The notes under the pieces are model-generated. The model ran no database searches, had not been told where the DNA came from, and saw only the letters and a program-made list of their open reading frames with translations. A stretch of 49,754 nt of DNA from Microcoleus sp. AS-A8 (lineage in GTDB: Bacteria; Cyanobacteriota; Cyanobacteriia; Cyanobacteriales; Coleofasciculaceae): the NCBI GenBank assembly GCA_039962225.1, contig JAMPKV010000038.1, positions 1 to 49,754 of the forward strand, given 5' to 3'. Positions 6,755 to 14,516 of this stretch are shown here, piece after piece. Both the position numbers and the translations under genes were made by a program. How positions within the stretch are numbered: position 1 is the stretch's first letter; the number at the start of each line of letters is the position of its first letter.

Positions 6755-7996
6755 GTGGATTGTCGCGACGTGCGGGGAGATGAGGATGTTGTGGAGGATT
6801 TGGGGAAGCGGATGCGGCGTTCTGAGCGAGTGACGTGTCAGCTATACTCCGGTCATCGAGGCGCGGGAAAATCCACCGAACTGCTCAGGTTAAAGCAATA
6901 TCTGGAACAGCAGAAGTTCTATGTGGTCTATTTTGCCGCCGATGAAGAGGATATTCAATCTGAGGATGCTCAATATACCGATATTCTTTTAGCCTGTACC
7001 CGCCATCTGCTGGATGAATTAAACAAAAGTGCAAATCCAGCACCATTGTTGAATTGGGTGAAAAAACGCTGCCAAGAGTTGAAAGATTTGGCACTGATGG
7101 AGATATCGTTTGAGGGGATGAGTGTCGAGGGACAAATCGCCCAGTTTGCCAAGTTGACTGCGAATTTAAGAGCAGAACCCACGATGCGGCAACAGATTCG
7201 AGAGAAGGTGAATCCTCATACGGTTAGCTTGATTGATGTTTTAAATGAGTTTCTCAATGAGGCGAAGCAGCATTTGCCCAATGGTTGTAATCAACTGGCG
7301 GTGATTGTAGATAACTTAGATCGGATTGTGCCAGTGTTTCAGGAGACTGGACGCACGAACCATGAGGAGATTTTTCTCGATCGCAGCGAACAACTCAAAG
7401 CTTTAGATTGCCATCTGATTTACACGGTTCCTATCTCAATGGTGTACTCGAACCGTGCTACGGATATCCGAGATATCTATAGCGATACTCAAGTTTTGCC
7501 CATGATTATGGTGCGGACTCCGGATGGGACAGTCTACCAACCGGGACTTGAGAAAATCAAAGAAATTATTGGTAGGCGAGTCAGGCAATTTGCGCCTAAG
7601 TTATCTCTGGATACAGAAATCTTTGATAGTCGGGATACCTTAGAGCAACTGTGTCTGATGAGTGGGGGTCATGTGCGGAATCTGCTATTGTTGACGCAAG
7701 ATGCGATCGCACGCACGGACGAGTTACCGATTTCCGCCAAAGCAGTACGCACAGCGATTACTAGAGCGAGGGATACTTATCGCCGCACGGTTGGGAACGA
7801 GCAATGGTGTTTATTAGCTGAAATCTCTCGCTCTAAGCGGATTGTTAATGATGATGACTATCGGAGTTTATTATTTAATCGCTGTCTTTTAGAATATCGT
7901 TATTGGAATCAAGAGGGTGAGTTGGATCGCTGGTGTGACGTTCACCCGCTCATTCGAGGGATTCAGGAATTTAAGGAAGCGGTAGCTCAACTTTAG
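6755..7996 (+). CDS. P-loop ATPase (STAND/AAA-like), 5' end probably frameshifted
   Basis: This 413-residue predicted NTPase has a Walker A GHRGAGKST (residues about 33-41), a Walker B-like QLAVIVDNLDR near 185, and a C-terminal region with a winged-helix character. The only clean start in frame is a GTG at 6755, but coding similarity runs further upstream in the same frame (LYNAFDPCRPLPAGDPNYVD). It would connect to ATG 6664 if one unit of the AACCTCT tandem duplication at 6691-6704 were removed. The gene may therefore be N-terminally truncated, use a poor start, or be switched by slippage. It is followed by the TPR gene at 8350. Related ATPase-TPR pairs are common in large cyanobacterial genomes; a link to signalling or conflict is inference. 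Confidence 0.75.
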   Translation: MDCRDVRGDEDVVEDLGKRMRRSERVTCQLYSGHRGAGKSTELLRLKQYLEQQKFYVVYFAADEEDIQSEDAQYTDILLACTRHLLDELNKSANPAPLLNWVKKRCQELKDLALMEISFEGMSVEGQIAQFAKLTANLRAEPTMRQQIREKVNPHTVSLIDVLNEFLNEAKQHLPNGCNQLAVIVDNLDRIVPVFQETGRTNHEEIFLDRSEQLKALDCHLIYTVPISMVYSNRATDIRDIYSDTQVLPMIMVRTPDGTVYQPGLEKIKEIIGRRVRQFAPKLSLDTEIFDSRDTLEQLCLMSGGHVRNLLLLTQDAIARTDELPISAKAVRTAITRARDTYRRTVGNEQWCLLAEISRSKRIVNDDDYRSLLFNRCLLEYRYWNQEGELDRWCDVHPLIRGIQEFKEAVAQL

Positions 7997-8349
7997 CTCG
8001 TTAATATTGACTTACCCGCTTAACGCCAGGGATTCAAATCCCTGGCTAATAGCATATCAGTCCTCTTCAGAGGACTGATATGCTAACTGTACAAGGGTTT
8101 TACTCAGATCTTGCAGCAAGTCGCTTTGACCCCACCCCAACCCTCCCCTTATTAAGGGGAGGGAGCTAAGTTCCCCCCTTACCAACCGGAGCTTTAGTGA
8201 GGAGGGCTAGGGGGGTGATGCAAGATGTGAGTTTTAGTCCATTGAAATGGACTTGAGCTATGAGCCGTGGATTTAAATCCACGGCGGACTTCCTTCCTTA
8301 CAGGAATTGGCGGTCAGAAATTCAAGGAATTTGTATAACCTCAGAAGCA
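7997..8349. repeat. Cluster of palindromic repeats between ATPase and TPR genes
   Basis: Five dyads follow one another. 8025-8046 has half-site GCCAGGGATT. 8050-8085 has a 17-bp arm TAGCATATCAGTCCTCT and a 2-nt loop. 8141-8163 is CCCTCCCCTTA, T, TAAGGGGAGGG. 8236-8253 has the arm AGTCCATT. 8264-8285 is a perfect 22-bp palindrome with half-site GCCGTGGATTT. The hairpin at 8050-8085 could also end transcription. The last palindrome overlaps an ATG at 8260 that opens the TPR frame, so that ATG is probably not the native start. Confidence 0.75.
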
Positions 8350-10305
8350 ATGGATTGGGACGAGGAAATCCCTGATGACCCAGAAGAAGAATATCTTGCC
8401 TTAGTCTGCGCTCTCAAGCGGAAAAAAGGCTTTGGTTTGTTTTTCGTTCGCTGCTCCCAGAAGGAAGGGAAGCAGATAATCGAGAGAATGAAGCAGGATA
8501 TTCCTCAGAAAACCATTGAGGTTTTACGATTCATTGAGCCGATTGATAATTTATACAATCGAGTTACCAAGCTCGCCAATAGAGATAAGATAGATATTCT
8601 CTTTATCCAAGGCATTGAATACTCGTTGTATGAGTACGAACTTAAGACATTTGGAGAAATTACTGAACTTTACTATAATAATTTTACCAGCGTTCCTCGG
8701 ATTTTAAGTCATTTAAATCAACAGCGAGAACGGTTTCGAGACGATTTTGATATTTGCTTTGTTTTCCTGTTGTGTCCATTTGCGCTTAAGTATTTTATTC
8801 AACGCGCTCCAGATTTTTTTGATTGGAAATCTGGGGTTTTTGATTTTCCGACTCATCCAGAGATTGTAAAGGAAGAAACAAAACGCCTCCTGCTGGAAGG
8901 AGATTATGAGGAGTACCTAAAACTGACTCCTCAAGAACGGGTTAAAAAAATTATAGAAATTCAAGGTTTGCTGGCAGAAGACTATCAGACCTACAGTTAT
9001 AGAGTTTATTTACTGGGTGAACTAGGTAATTTGTTGGTTACAGCGAAAGAATATGAAGGTGCGATCGCATCTTACGACCAAGCCCTCAAAATTCAACCCG
9101 ACGACCACCAAGCCTGGATTATCCGGGGCATTGTGCTTTTTGATTTAGGACGACTAGAAGAGGCGATAACTTCTTGCGACCAAGCCCTCAAAATTCAACC
9201 CGACGACCACCAAGCCTGGATTATCCGGGGCATGGCGCTGAGTAATTTAGGTCGCTTAGAAGAGGTGATCGCTTCTTACGACCAAGCCCTCAAAATCAAA
9301 CCCGACGACCACCAAGCATGGAACAACCGGGGCTATGCGCTGGGGAAATTAGGACGCTTAGAAGAAGCAATAGCATCTTACGACCAAGCCCTCAAATTTA
9401 AACCCGACTACCACCAAGTCTGGAACAACCGGGGCTATGCGCTGATTAATTTAGGACGCTTAGAAGAAGCAATAGTATCTTACGACCAAGCCCTCAAATT
9501 TAAACCTGACTACCACGAAGTCTGGAACCTTCGGGGCATGGTGCTGAGTAATTTAGGACGACTAGAAGAAGCAATAGCATCTTACGACCAAGCCCTCAAA
9601 TTTAAACCCGACTACCACTATGCCTGGAACTTCCGGGGGATTGCGCTGAAGAATTTAGGACGATTAGAAGAAGCAATAGCATCTTACAACCAAGCCCTCA
9701 AAATCAAACCCGATTATCACGAAGCCTGGTACAACCGGGGCATTGTGCTGGGGAATTTAGGACGATTAAAAGAGGCGATAGCTTCATTCGACCAAGCCCT
9801 CAAAATCAAACCCGATTATCACGAAGCCTGGAACAACCGAGGCTATGCGCTGGGGAATTTAGGACGACTAGAAGAGGCGATAGCGTCATTCGACCAAGCC
9901 CTCAAAATCAAACCCGATTACCACGAAGTCTGGAACCTTCGGGGCATGGTGCTGAGTAAATTAGGATGCTTAGAAGAGGCGATAGCGTCATTCGACCAAG
10001 CCCTCAAATTTAAACCCGACTACCACTATGCCTGGAACTTCCGGGGGATTGCGCTGAAGAATTTAGGACGATTAGAAGAAGCGATCGCCTCTTACGACCA
10101 AGCCTTAAAAATTAAACCCGACTCCCCCAACGCTTTCTATAACAAAGCTTGCAGTTATGCTTTGCAAGGCAATATCGAGCAGGCAATTGAAAACCTGCAA
10201 CAGGCAATTAATCTAAGTCCTGATGAATATCGACAGATGGCAAAAACTGACTCGGATTTTGACAGCATTCGAGAAGACGAACGCTTTCAAATGTTAATTC
10301 AATAA
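8350..10305 (+). CDS. TPR protein with N-terminal degenerate NTPase-like domain
   Basis: The protein is 651 residues if started at ATG 8350 (MDWDEEIPDD). An upstream in-frame ATG at 8260 lies on a palindromic repeat and is less likely. Residues about 1-220 resemble an NTPase core without a true P-loop (GLFFVRCSQKEGKQI, then DILFIQG and DICFVFLLCPF), perhaps an inactive STAND-type domain. From about residue 235, eleven consecutive 34-residue tetratricopeptide repeats follow (AIASYDQALKIKPDYHEAW type). A partly matching twelfth is at the C-terminus. TPRs bind partner proteins. The repeats are nearly identical at DNA level, and units 9-10 copy units 5-6 at a 408-bp offset, indicating recent expansion. 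It follows the ATPase at 6755, and the two probably form a pair. Confidence 0.8.
   Translation: MDWDEEIPDDPEEEYLALVCALKRKKGFGLFFVRCSQKEGKQIIERMKQDIPQKTIEVLRFIEPIDNLYNRVTKLANRDKIDILFIQGIEYSLYEYELKTFGEITELYYNNFTSVPRILSHLNQQRERFRDDFDICFVFLLCPFALKYFIQRAPDFFDWKSGVFDFPTHPEIVKEETKRLLLEGDYEEYLKLTPQERVKKIIEIQGLLAEDYQTYSYRVYLLGELGNLLVTAKEYEGAIASYDQALKIQPDDHQAWIIRGIVLFDLGRLEEAITSCDQALKIQPDDHQAWIIRGMALSNLGRLEEVIASYDQALKIKPDDHQAWNNRGYALGKLGRLEEAIASYDQALKFKPDYHQVWNNRGYALINLGRLEEAIVSYDQALKFKPDYHEVWNLRGMVLSNLGRLEEAIASYDQALKFKPDYHYAWNFRGIALKNLGRLEEAIASYNQALKIKPDYHEAWYNRGIVLGNLGRLKEAIASFDQALKIKPDYHEAWNNRGYALGNLGRLEEAIASFDQALKIKPDYHEVWNLRGMVLSKLGCLEEAIASFDQALKFKPDYHYAWNFRGIALKNLGRLEEAIASYDQALKIKPDSPNAFYNKACSYALQGNIEQAIENLQQAINLSPDEYRQMAKTDSDFDSIREDERFQMLIQ
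9052..10132 (+). repeat. 102-bp tandem repeats coding for TPRs
   Basis: Eleven in-frame 102-bp units share strings such as GACCAAGCCCTCAAA and GGACGACTAGAAGA. Segments around 9628 and 10036 are the same, 408 bp (four units) apart. Confidence 0.85.
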
Positions 10306-10688
10306 CTGCTACCGAGCAATTAGCACCATACCCTAGAAATACGATGTATATATCGTGCCTCTACAAGTTCTCAGGAAAACACAATCCTATCCACTCCCCC
10401 TTTGTTAAAGAACTCTAACCGAAGCTCCGCCATTGTGTCCCCGATAGGACTTACGCACTCAGCCAGTTTGACAACGGTAGAATGGGGTTCCCAGCTTCTT
10501 GAGCAACGCTCAAAACAACCAGATTTCGTTGCAGTGCATAAGTCCTACCCTCTTCCCAAAAGCAGAGTGTAAACTCCCCATAAAGGCTGAAGCCCCAAAT
10601 CCGAACGAAAAGGCAAGATTCAGGCGTTGAGTCACTCATCAATGCTATGATCGCGGAGAAATTCATGCATGAACAAAGGGTAATACAT
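10306..10688. other. Gap before gpmI, with a MITE-like element
   Basis: The gap carries the element described at 10445-10547 and otherwise no gene. An ATG at 10647 is in frame with gpmI, but it would add 14 residues not expected in the family. Confidence 0.5.
10445..10547. mobile_element. 103-bp MITE-like element with 15-bp inverted ends
   Basis: The left end is TAGGACTTACGCACT and the right end is AGTGCATAAGTCCTA, which is the inverse complement with one mismatch. The interior is non-coding. No target-site duplication is obvious. The GGACTTACGCA end type occurs at miniature elements in many cyanobacteria, from general knowledge. Confidence 0.6.
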
Positions 10689-12287
10689 ATGACGCAAGCA
10701 CCTGTCTCCCCTGTGGTGCTAGTCATCTTGGACGGCTGGGGCTACCGTGAAGCAACGGATGGAAATGCCATTGCCGCCGCCAAGACACCCGTGATGGATA
10801 GCCTCTGGGCAGCTTACCCCCATACTCTAATTCGCACTTCCGGGAAGGCTGTAGGGCTACCAGAGGGTCAAATGGGTAACTCAGAAGTGGGTCACCTCAA
10901 TATTGGCGCTGGACGCGTGGTTCCGCAAGAATTAGTTCGTATCTCTGATGCCGTAGAAGATGGTACGTTGAGAGACAATAAGGCGCTACTGCAAGTCTGC
11001 CAGGACGTTAAAAATCGAGGCAGTAAGCTTCACCTGGTAGGTTTGTGTTCGGACGGTGGGGTGCATTCTCACATAGACCATCTGCTCGGATTGCTGGATT
11101 TCGCTAAATCCCAAGAACTGTCTAATGTCTGTATCCACGCCATTACCGATGGCCGTGATACCCAGCCGATGGACGGGGTTAAGGCGATTCAAAAAATTGA
11201 AGATCACATTCAAAAAATCGGTGTTGGACGCATCGTCACAATCAGCGGTCGCTACTACGCCATGGATCGAGACCGACGCTGGGATCGCGTTCAGCTAGCT
11301 TATCAGGCCATAACCCAGGATGGCATGGGAGATGGTCGCTCAGCGATTGAGGTGTTAAAAGCTTCCTATAACTCAAATCTCACAGATGAGTTTGTCCTGC
11401 CCACCCGAATTGACACGGGGGCTGTGGAAGCAGGAGACGGGATCATTTTCTTTAACTTCCGCCCCGACCGTGCGCGGCAACTCACACAAGCATTAGTTGA
11501 TCCCAACTTTAAAGGATTTGAGCGAGAGCAAATCCACTCCCTCGCTTTCGCTACCTTTACCCAGTACGACCCGTCATTCCCTGTACTGGTCGCGTTTGAG
11601 CCTCAAAACTTGAACAATATTCTGGGGGGAGTGATTGCTCAGCACGGTTTACGTCAATTTCGCACGGCTGAAACCGAGAAATATGCCCACGTTACTTACT
11701 TTTTTAATGGTGGTTTAGAACTGCCGTTTGAGGGTGAGGACAGGGAACTGGTACAAAGTCCCATGGTGCCAACTTATGACCGGGCACCGGCGATGTCAGC
11801 CGCAGAAGTCACAGATGTGGCGGTAAGAGCGATTGAAAAACGCATCTACTCTCTGGTTGTGATCAACTATGCCAATACTGACATGGTCGGGCATACCGGG
11901 AATATTGAAGCCTCCGTGCAAGCGGTGGAGACGGTAGACCGATGCCTGGGACGCCTAATCGAAAGCATTAACAAAGCGGGTGGTACAGCCTTGATTACCG
12001 CAGACCACGGCAATGCTGAGTATATGCGCGATGAGGCAGGCAATCCTTGGACGGCTCACACAACCAACCCCGTGCCCTTTATCCTAGTGGAAGGGGAAGG
12101 ATTAAAAATCCCCGGATATGGCACAGAAGTTGCCTTAAGCAGCGACGGGCGTTTGGCAGATCTTGCGCCGACAATCCTGGAAATTTTAAAATTACCCCAG
12201 CCGCCAGAGATGACAGGCCACTCTCTGCTACAACCCATTGAATTAGAAGTCCGGCCCAATCGAACACCCGTGCGTGTTTCTCTTTAG
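10689..12287 (+). CDS. gpmI: 2,3-bisphosphoglycerate-independent phosphoglycerate mutase
   Basis: GpmI interconverts 3- and 2-phosphoglycerate in glycolysis using two Mn ions and a phosphoserine intermediate. The protein is 532 residues from ATG 10689, the usual cyanobacterial length. VVLVILDGWGYR near the N-terminus carries the first metal Asp. GQMGNSEVGHLNIGAGR holds the catalytic Ser. TDGRDTQP and ALITADHGNAEYM supply further active-site and metal ligands. AAAGGG lies about 8 nt before this ATG. An upstream in-frame ATG at 10647 would give an atypical leader. secG follows after 48 bp in the same direction, a gene order seen in other cyanobacteria. Confidence 0.97.
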   Translation: MTQAPVSPVVLVILDGWGYREATDGNAIAAAKTPVMDSLWAAYPHTLIRTSGKAVGLPEGQMGNSEVGHLNIGAGRVVPQELVRISDAVEDGTLRDNKALLQVCQDVKNRGSKLHLVGLCSDGGVHSHIDHLLGLLDFAKSQELSNVCIHAITDGRDTQPMDGVKAIQKIEDHIQKIGVGRIVTISGRYYAMDRDRRWDRVQLAYQAITQDGMGDGRSAIEVLKASYNSNLTDEFVLPTRIDTGAVEAGDGIIFFNFRPDRARQLTQALVDPNFKGFEREQIHSLAFATFTQYDPSFPVLVAFEPQNLNNILGGVIAQHGLRQFRTAETEKYAHVTYFFNGGLELPFEGEDRELVQSPMVPTYDRAPAMSAAEVTDVAVRAIEKRIYSLVVINYANTDMVGHTGNIEASVQAVETVDRCLGRLIESINKAGGTALITADHGNAEYMRDEAGNPWTAHTTNPVPFILVEGEGLKIPGYGTEVALSSDGRLADLAPTILEILKLPQPPEMTGHSLLQPIELEVRPNRTPVRVSL

Positions 12288-12301
12288 TCATTCGTTGCGA
12301 C

Positions 12302-12329
12302 TAACAACCAACCACTAACAACCAACCAC
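12302..12329 (+). repeat. 14-bp tandem repeat before secG
   Basis: Two perfect copies of TAACAACCAACCAC end 6 bp before the secG start, replacing any clear Shine-Dalgarno sequence there. Confidence 0.8.
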
Positions 12330-12335
12330 TTAACT

Positions 12336-12569
12336 ATGTCGATTGTTCAAGTCATACAAGCTATCTGGGCCGTATCTGCCTTGGGTGTAATTGTTTTGGT
12401 ATTGCTCCATAGTCCCAAGGGCGATGGAATTGGGGGCATCGGGGGTCAAGCCCAACTGTTTACGAGTACCAAGAGTGCAGAGACAGCCCTAAACCGGATT
12501 ACCTGGGTATTTTCTGTGATTTTTATTGGTTTGACCGTGGTTTTAAGCGCGGGTTGGTTGGGCAAGTGA
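12336..12569 (+). CDS. secG: Preprotein translocase subunit SecG
   Basis: SecG is the small membrane subunit of the SecYEG translocon. The 77-residue protein has two membrane helices (residues about 3-22 and 53-73). Between them is the conserved loop with SPKGDGIGGIGGQAQLF, the family hallmark. The start ATG has no good ribosome site because of the tandem repeat just upstream. It lies 48 bp after gpmI and is probably cotranscribed. Confidence 0.93.
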   Translation: MSIVQVIQAIWAVSALGVIVLVLLHSPKGDGIGGIGGQAQLFTSTKSAETALNRITWVFSVIFIGLTVVLSAGWLGK

Positions 12570-12641
12570 TGATCACTGCGCTACGTGTCATTTTGACATG
12601 TTTCCTGTGCAGGGAATGTCTCATGAGTCACATCTTTTTAC

Positions 12642-12708
12642 AACCGCAGATAGAGGCGGATTAACCCAGATCATCTCAAAATTTCACGGATTTAAAATAT
12701 CTGCGGTT
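12642..12708. repeat. 67-bp element with 11-bp inverted ends
   Basis: AACCGCAGATA at 12642-12652 is matched by TATCTGCGGTT at 12698-12708. It sits between secG and the protease gene. It looks like a small non-autonomous repeat or a long hairpin; function unknown. Confidence 0.5.
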
Positions 12709-12721
12709 ATCAATTGAAAAG

Positions 12722-13627
12722 ATGAGACGAATGACTAGACAAAGGTTAAGGCGTCACCGGGTTAGTGCCTGGAGACGCCTTCTACTATTAGGAGTGGCGA
12801 TCGCTACAAGTCTATGGCTCATCTTGTCTCAGTTACAGCCGCTGAAGGCTCAAGGTATCGCGAGCCGTAGCGGCGAAGCGACAGGGGTTAAGCCAGGAAA
12901 CCAAGAGTATCTATTAAAAACTGCGGAGTTATCTTCAGCTTCAGCTTCCCTACCCACTCCTCAGGTTCACCCGTTGCCAACACCTCTAGCACAATGGCAA
13001 GACGTGACAGACGCAGGTGATTACTTCGCTGAAATAAAACTAACTCCGGTAGGCTATCTGGTTTGGTCACATTTCCCTGTGACAATTTACGTCGAACGAC
13101 CGAAAGAGCCGAATGAATCATCCGCGAGTAACCAGCGTTTCCAGAAGTGGGTTGATGCCGTATTGCAGGCTGTACGGGAATGGAATATCTATTTGCCTTT
13201 GCAGGTAGTCACCCAGCGAGAAGGCGCGGATATCTTGATTTTGCGCGAGCGCCCTCCTGTGCAAGCCTCCTTGGATCGCGAAACAGGAAAATTCAACATC
13301 CCTCGCGCTCGTTCTGCTCAAACCCGCTACGAATTTTATCTCCGTCAAACCGACAAGGCACCGCAGGAGATATTATCACAACGCTTAACCATCCAGCTAA
13401 GTCCCCACCAAACCGATCACTATACCCTAGCAACGGCACGTCACGAACTCGGTCATGCTTTGGGACTCTGGGGGCATAGTGCTTTAGAAACCGACATCAT
13501 GTACTTTTCCCAAGTCCGCCATTCGCCTCCGATTTCGGTCAGGGATATTAATACCCTGAAACGGATTTATCAACAACCAACCCGTGTAGGATGGCCTTTG
13601 GCGACTCAGACTCGTGGTGAAGAATGA
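12722..13627 (+). CDS. Matrixin-like zinc metalloprotease (M10 type), secreted or anchored
   Basis: This 301-residue predicted protease has a basic N-terminus and a hydrophobic stretch (LLLLGVAIATSLWLILS, residues about 20-38). That implies a signal peptide or membrane anchor. The zinc site HELGHALGLWGHS (HExxHxxGxxH) lies near residue 240, and a downstream IMYF supplies the Met-turn expected of metzincins. The catalytic core is in the C-terminal half; the Ser/Pro-rich linker after the signal is low complexity. A GC-rich in-frame segment near 12858-12884 (SRSGEATG) looks like a translated dispersed repeat. It converges with the small gene at 13633, with stops 5 bp apart. The substrate is unknown. 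Confidence 0.85.
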   Translation: MRRMTRQRLRRHRVSAWRRLLLLGVAIATSLWLILSQLQPLKAQGIASRSGEATGVKPGNQEYLLKTAELSSASASLPTPQVHPLPTPLAQWQDVTDAGDYFAEIKLTPVGYLVWSHFPVTIYVERPKEPNESSASNQRFQKWVDAVLQAVREWNIYLPLQVVTQREGADILILRERPPVQASLDRETGKFNIPRARSAQTRYEFYLRQTDKAPQEILSQRLTIQLSPHQTDHYTLATARHELGHALGLWGHSALETDIMYFSQVRHSPPISVRDINTLKRIYQQPTRVGWPLATQTRGEE

Positions 13628-13632
13628 GAGGT

Positions 13633-13914
13633 TTAAGCTTGATAAATTTTGCTCTCAATCTGGGATAATTTCTCATCGATTTCAAAATGGTTGCACTGCT
13701 CCCATTTATCTGCGATCGCCAAAATTTGTCCCATCAAAGAGTAGGCATCCTGTGAGCAAGACAGTTCTATAATGCCCCAATCGCCATCCTCAATAGCGGT
13801 ATCTTCCAGAACGGCGAGACTTTGTTCGAGTTCCGTTCTGGCATCTTTGAGTAATTGACCTAACCGTTTGGCATTTCGTTTTTGAGCTTTGGCTTGTTGA
13901 CGTGTAAGTAACAT
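13633..13914 (-). CDS. Small hypothetical protein
   Basis: This 93-residue soluble protein has a lysine/arginine-rich N-terminal helix (RQQAKAQKRNAKRLGQLLKD), then an acidic part. No family is recognised. The coding frame is plausible from composition and from its tight convergence with the protease gene. Function cannot be stated. Confidence 0.55.
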   Translation of the reverse strand: MLLTRQQAKAQKRNAKRLGQLLKDARTELEQSLAVLEDTAIEDGDWGIIELSCSQDAYSLMGQILAIADKWEQCNHFEIDEKLSQIESKIYQA

Positions 13915-14210
13915 AGTGATTCTTTTAACCTCTACTGCTGATATTTCAACAATAGAAATTCCACCTCATCCGGATGAAGTACAATATGTAACTTTGTCAA
14001 GTGTCTCGTTGATTTTGCTGAGTTTAGGCTGATTTGTCGCGGTTGCGGTGGTTTGGGTTAGGACAATCTGCCAAGTGGTTTTTTCGGGTCAGGCGCGAGC
14101 GCACACCCTTATCTTTAGCCTGACTTCCAGTTCAGATAGTTGTCTCATCGTTTATATTTGATGAGATTGAGTAAGTAAGACTCTAACTGGAATTTGGGAA
14201 AAAGGAATAC

Positions 14211-14513
14211 ATGATGGAGACGATTCCATTTTTAGTGACCCTGCCTGAAGAAGATGAGCAGGAGGTAAAAGGCATTTTTTCCGGTGACACAGAAATAGTG
14301 GTGCGGGATTTGCCGACAGAGCAACTTCGAGAAAACTTGAAGAAGGTCTGCCAGGGAGTTACTACTATACTCAAAGATGTCAAGCAGGTCGGAGGCTTTC
14401 AGCTCAAGCAAGTCACAATTCAGGTTGAAGTGACTGCTGAAGGCGGTATAGAGCTTGTTGGGACAGCTAAGCTGGGAGGCAAAGGGGCAATCACGCTAAC
14501 GTTCTCGGAGTAA
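14211..14513 (+). CDS. Small Pepco/Trypco-like accessory protein of a conflict system
   Basis: This 100-residue protein is compact and beta-rich at its C-terminus (QLKQVTIQVEVTAEGGIEL then VGTAKLGGKGAITLTF). This resembles the small peptidase-co-occurring domains (Pepco/Trypco) described beside caspase- and trypsin-like proteases in bacterial conflict systems. The assignment rests on pattern and context. Two adjacent ATGs (14211, 14214) follow AAAGGA. Its stop is 3 bp before the caspase-Hsp90 gene start, so the pair is probably translationally coupled and works together, for example as a regulator, sensor or substrate of the protease. Confidence 0.65.
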   Translation: MMETIPFLVTLPEEDEQEVKGIFSGDTEIVVRDLPTEQLRENLKKVCQGVTTILKDVKQVGGFQLKQVTIQVEVTAEGGIELVGTAKLGGKGAITLTFSE

Positions 14514-14516
14514 TCG

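Noticed and set aside
8260-8349. N-terminal 30-residue extension of the TPR protein
   Set aside because: It is coded by a palindromic repeat (8264-8285) and following DNA; ATG 8350 gives a more natural start.
9052-10132. Regular repeats as a possible CRISPR array
   Set aside because: The 102-bp units are contiguous, in frame and encode TPRs; there are no repeat-spacer units.
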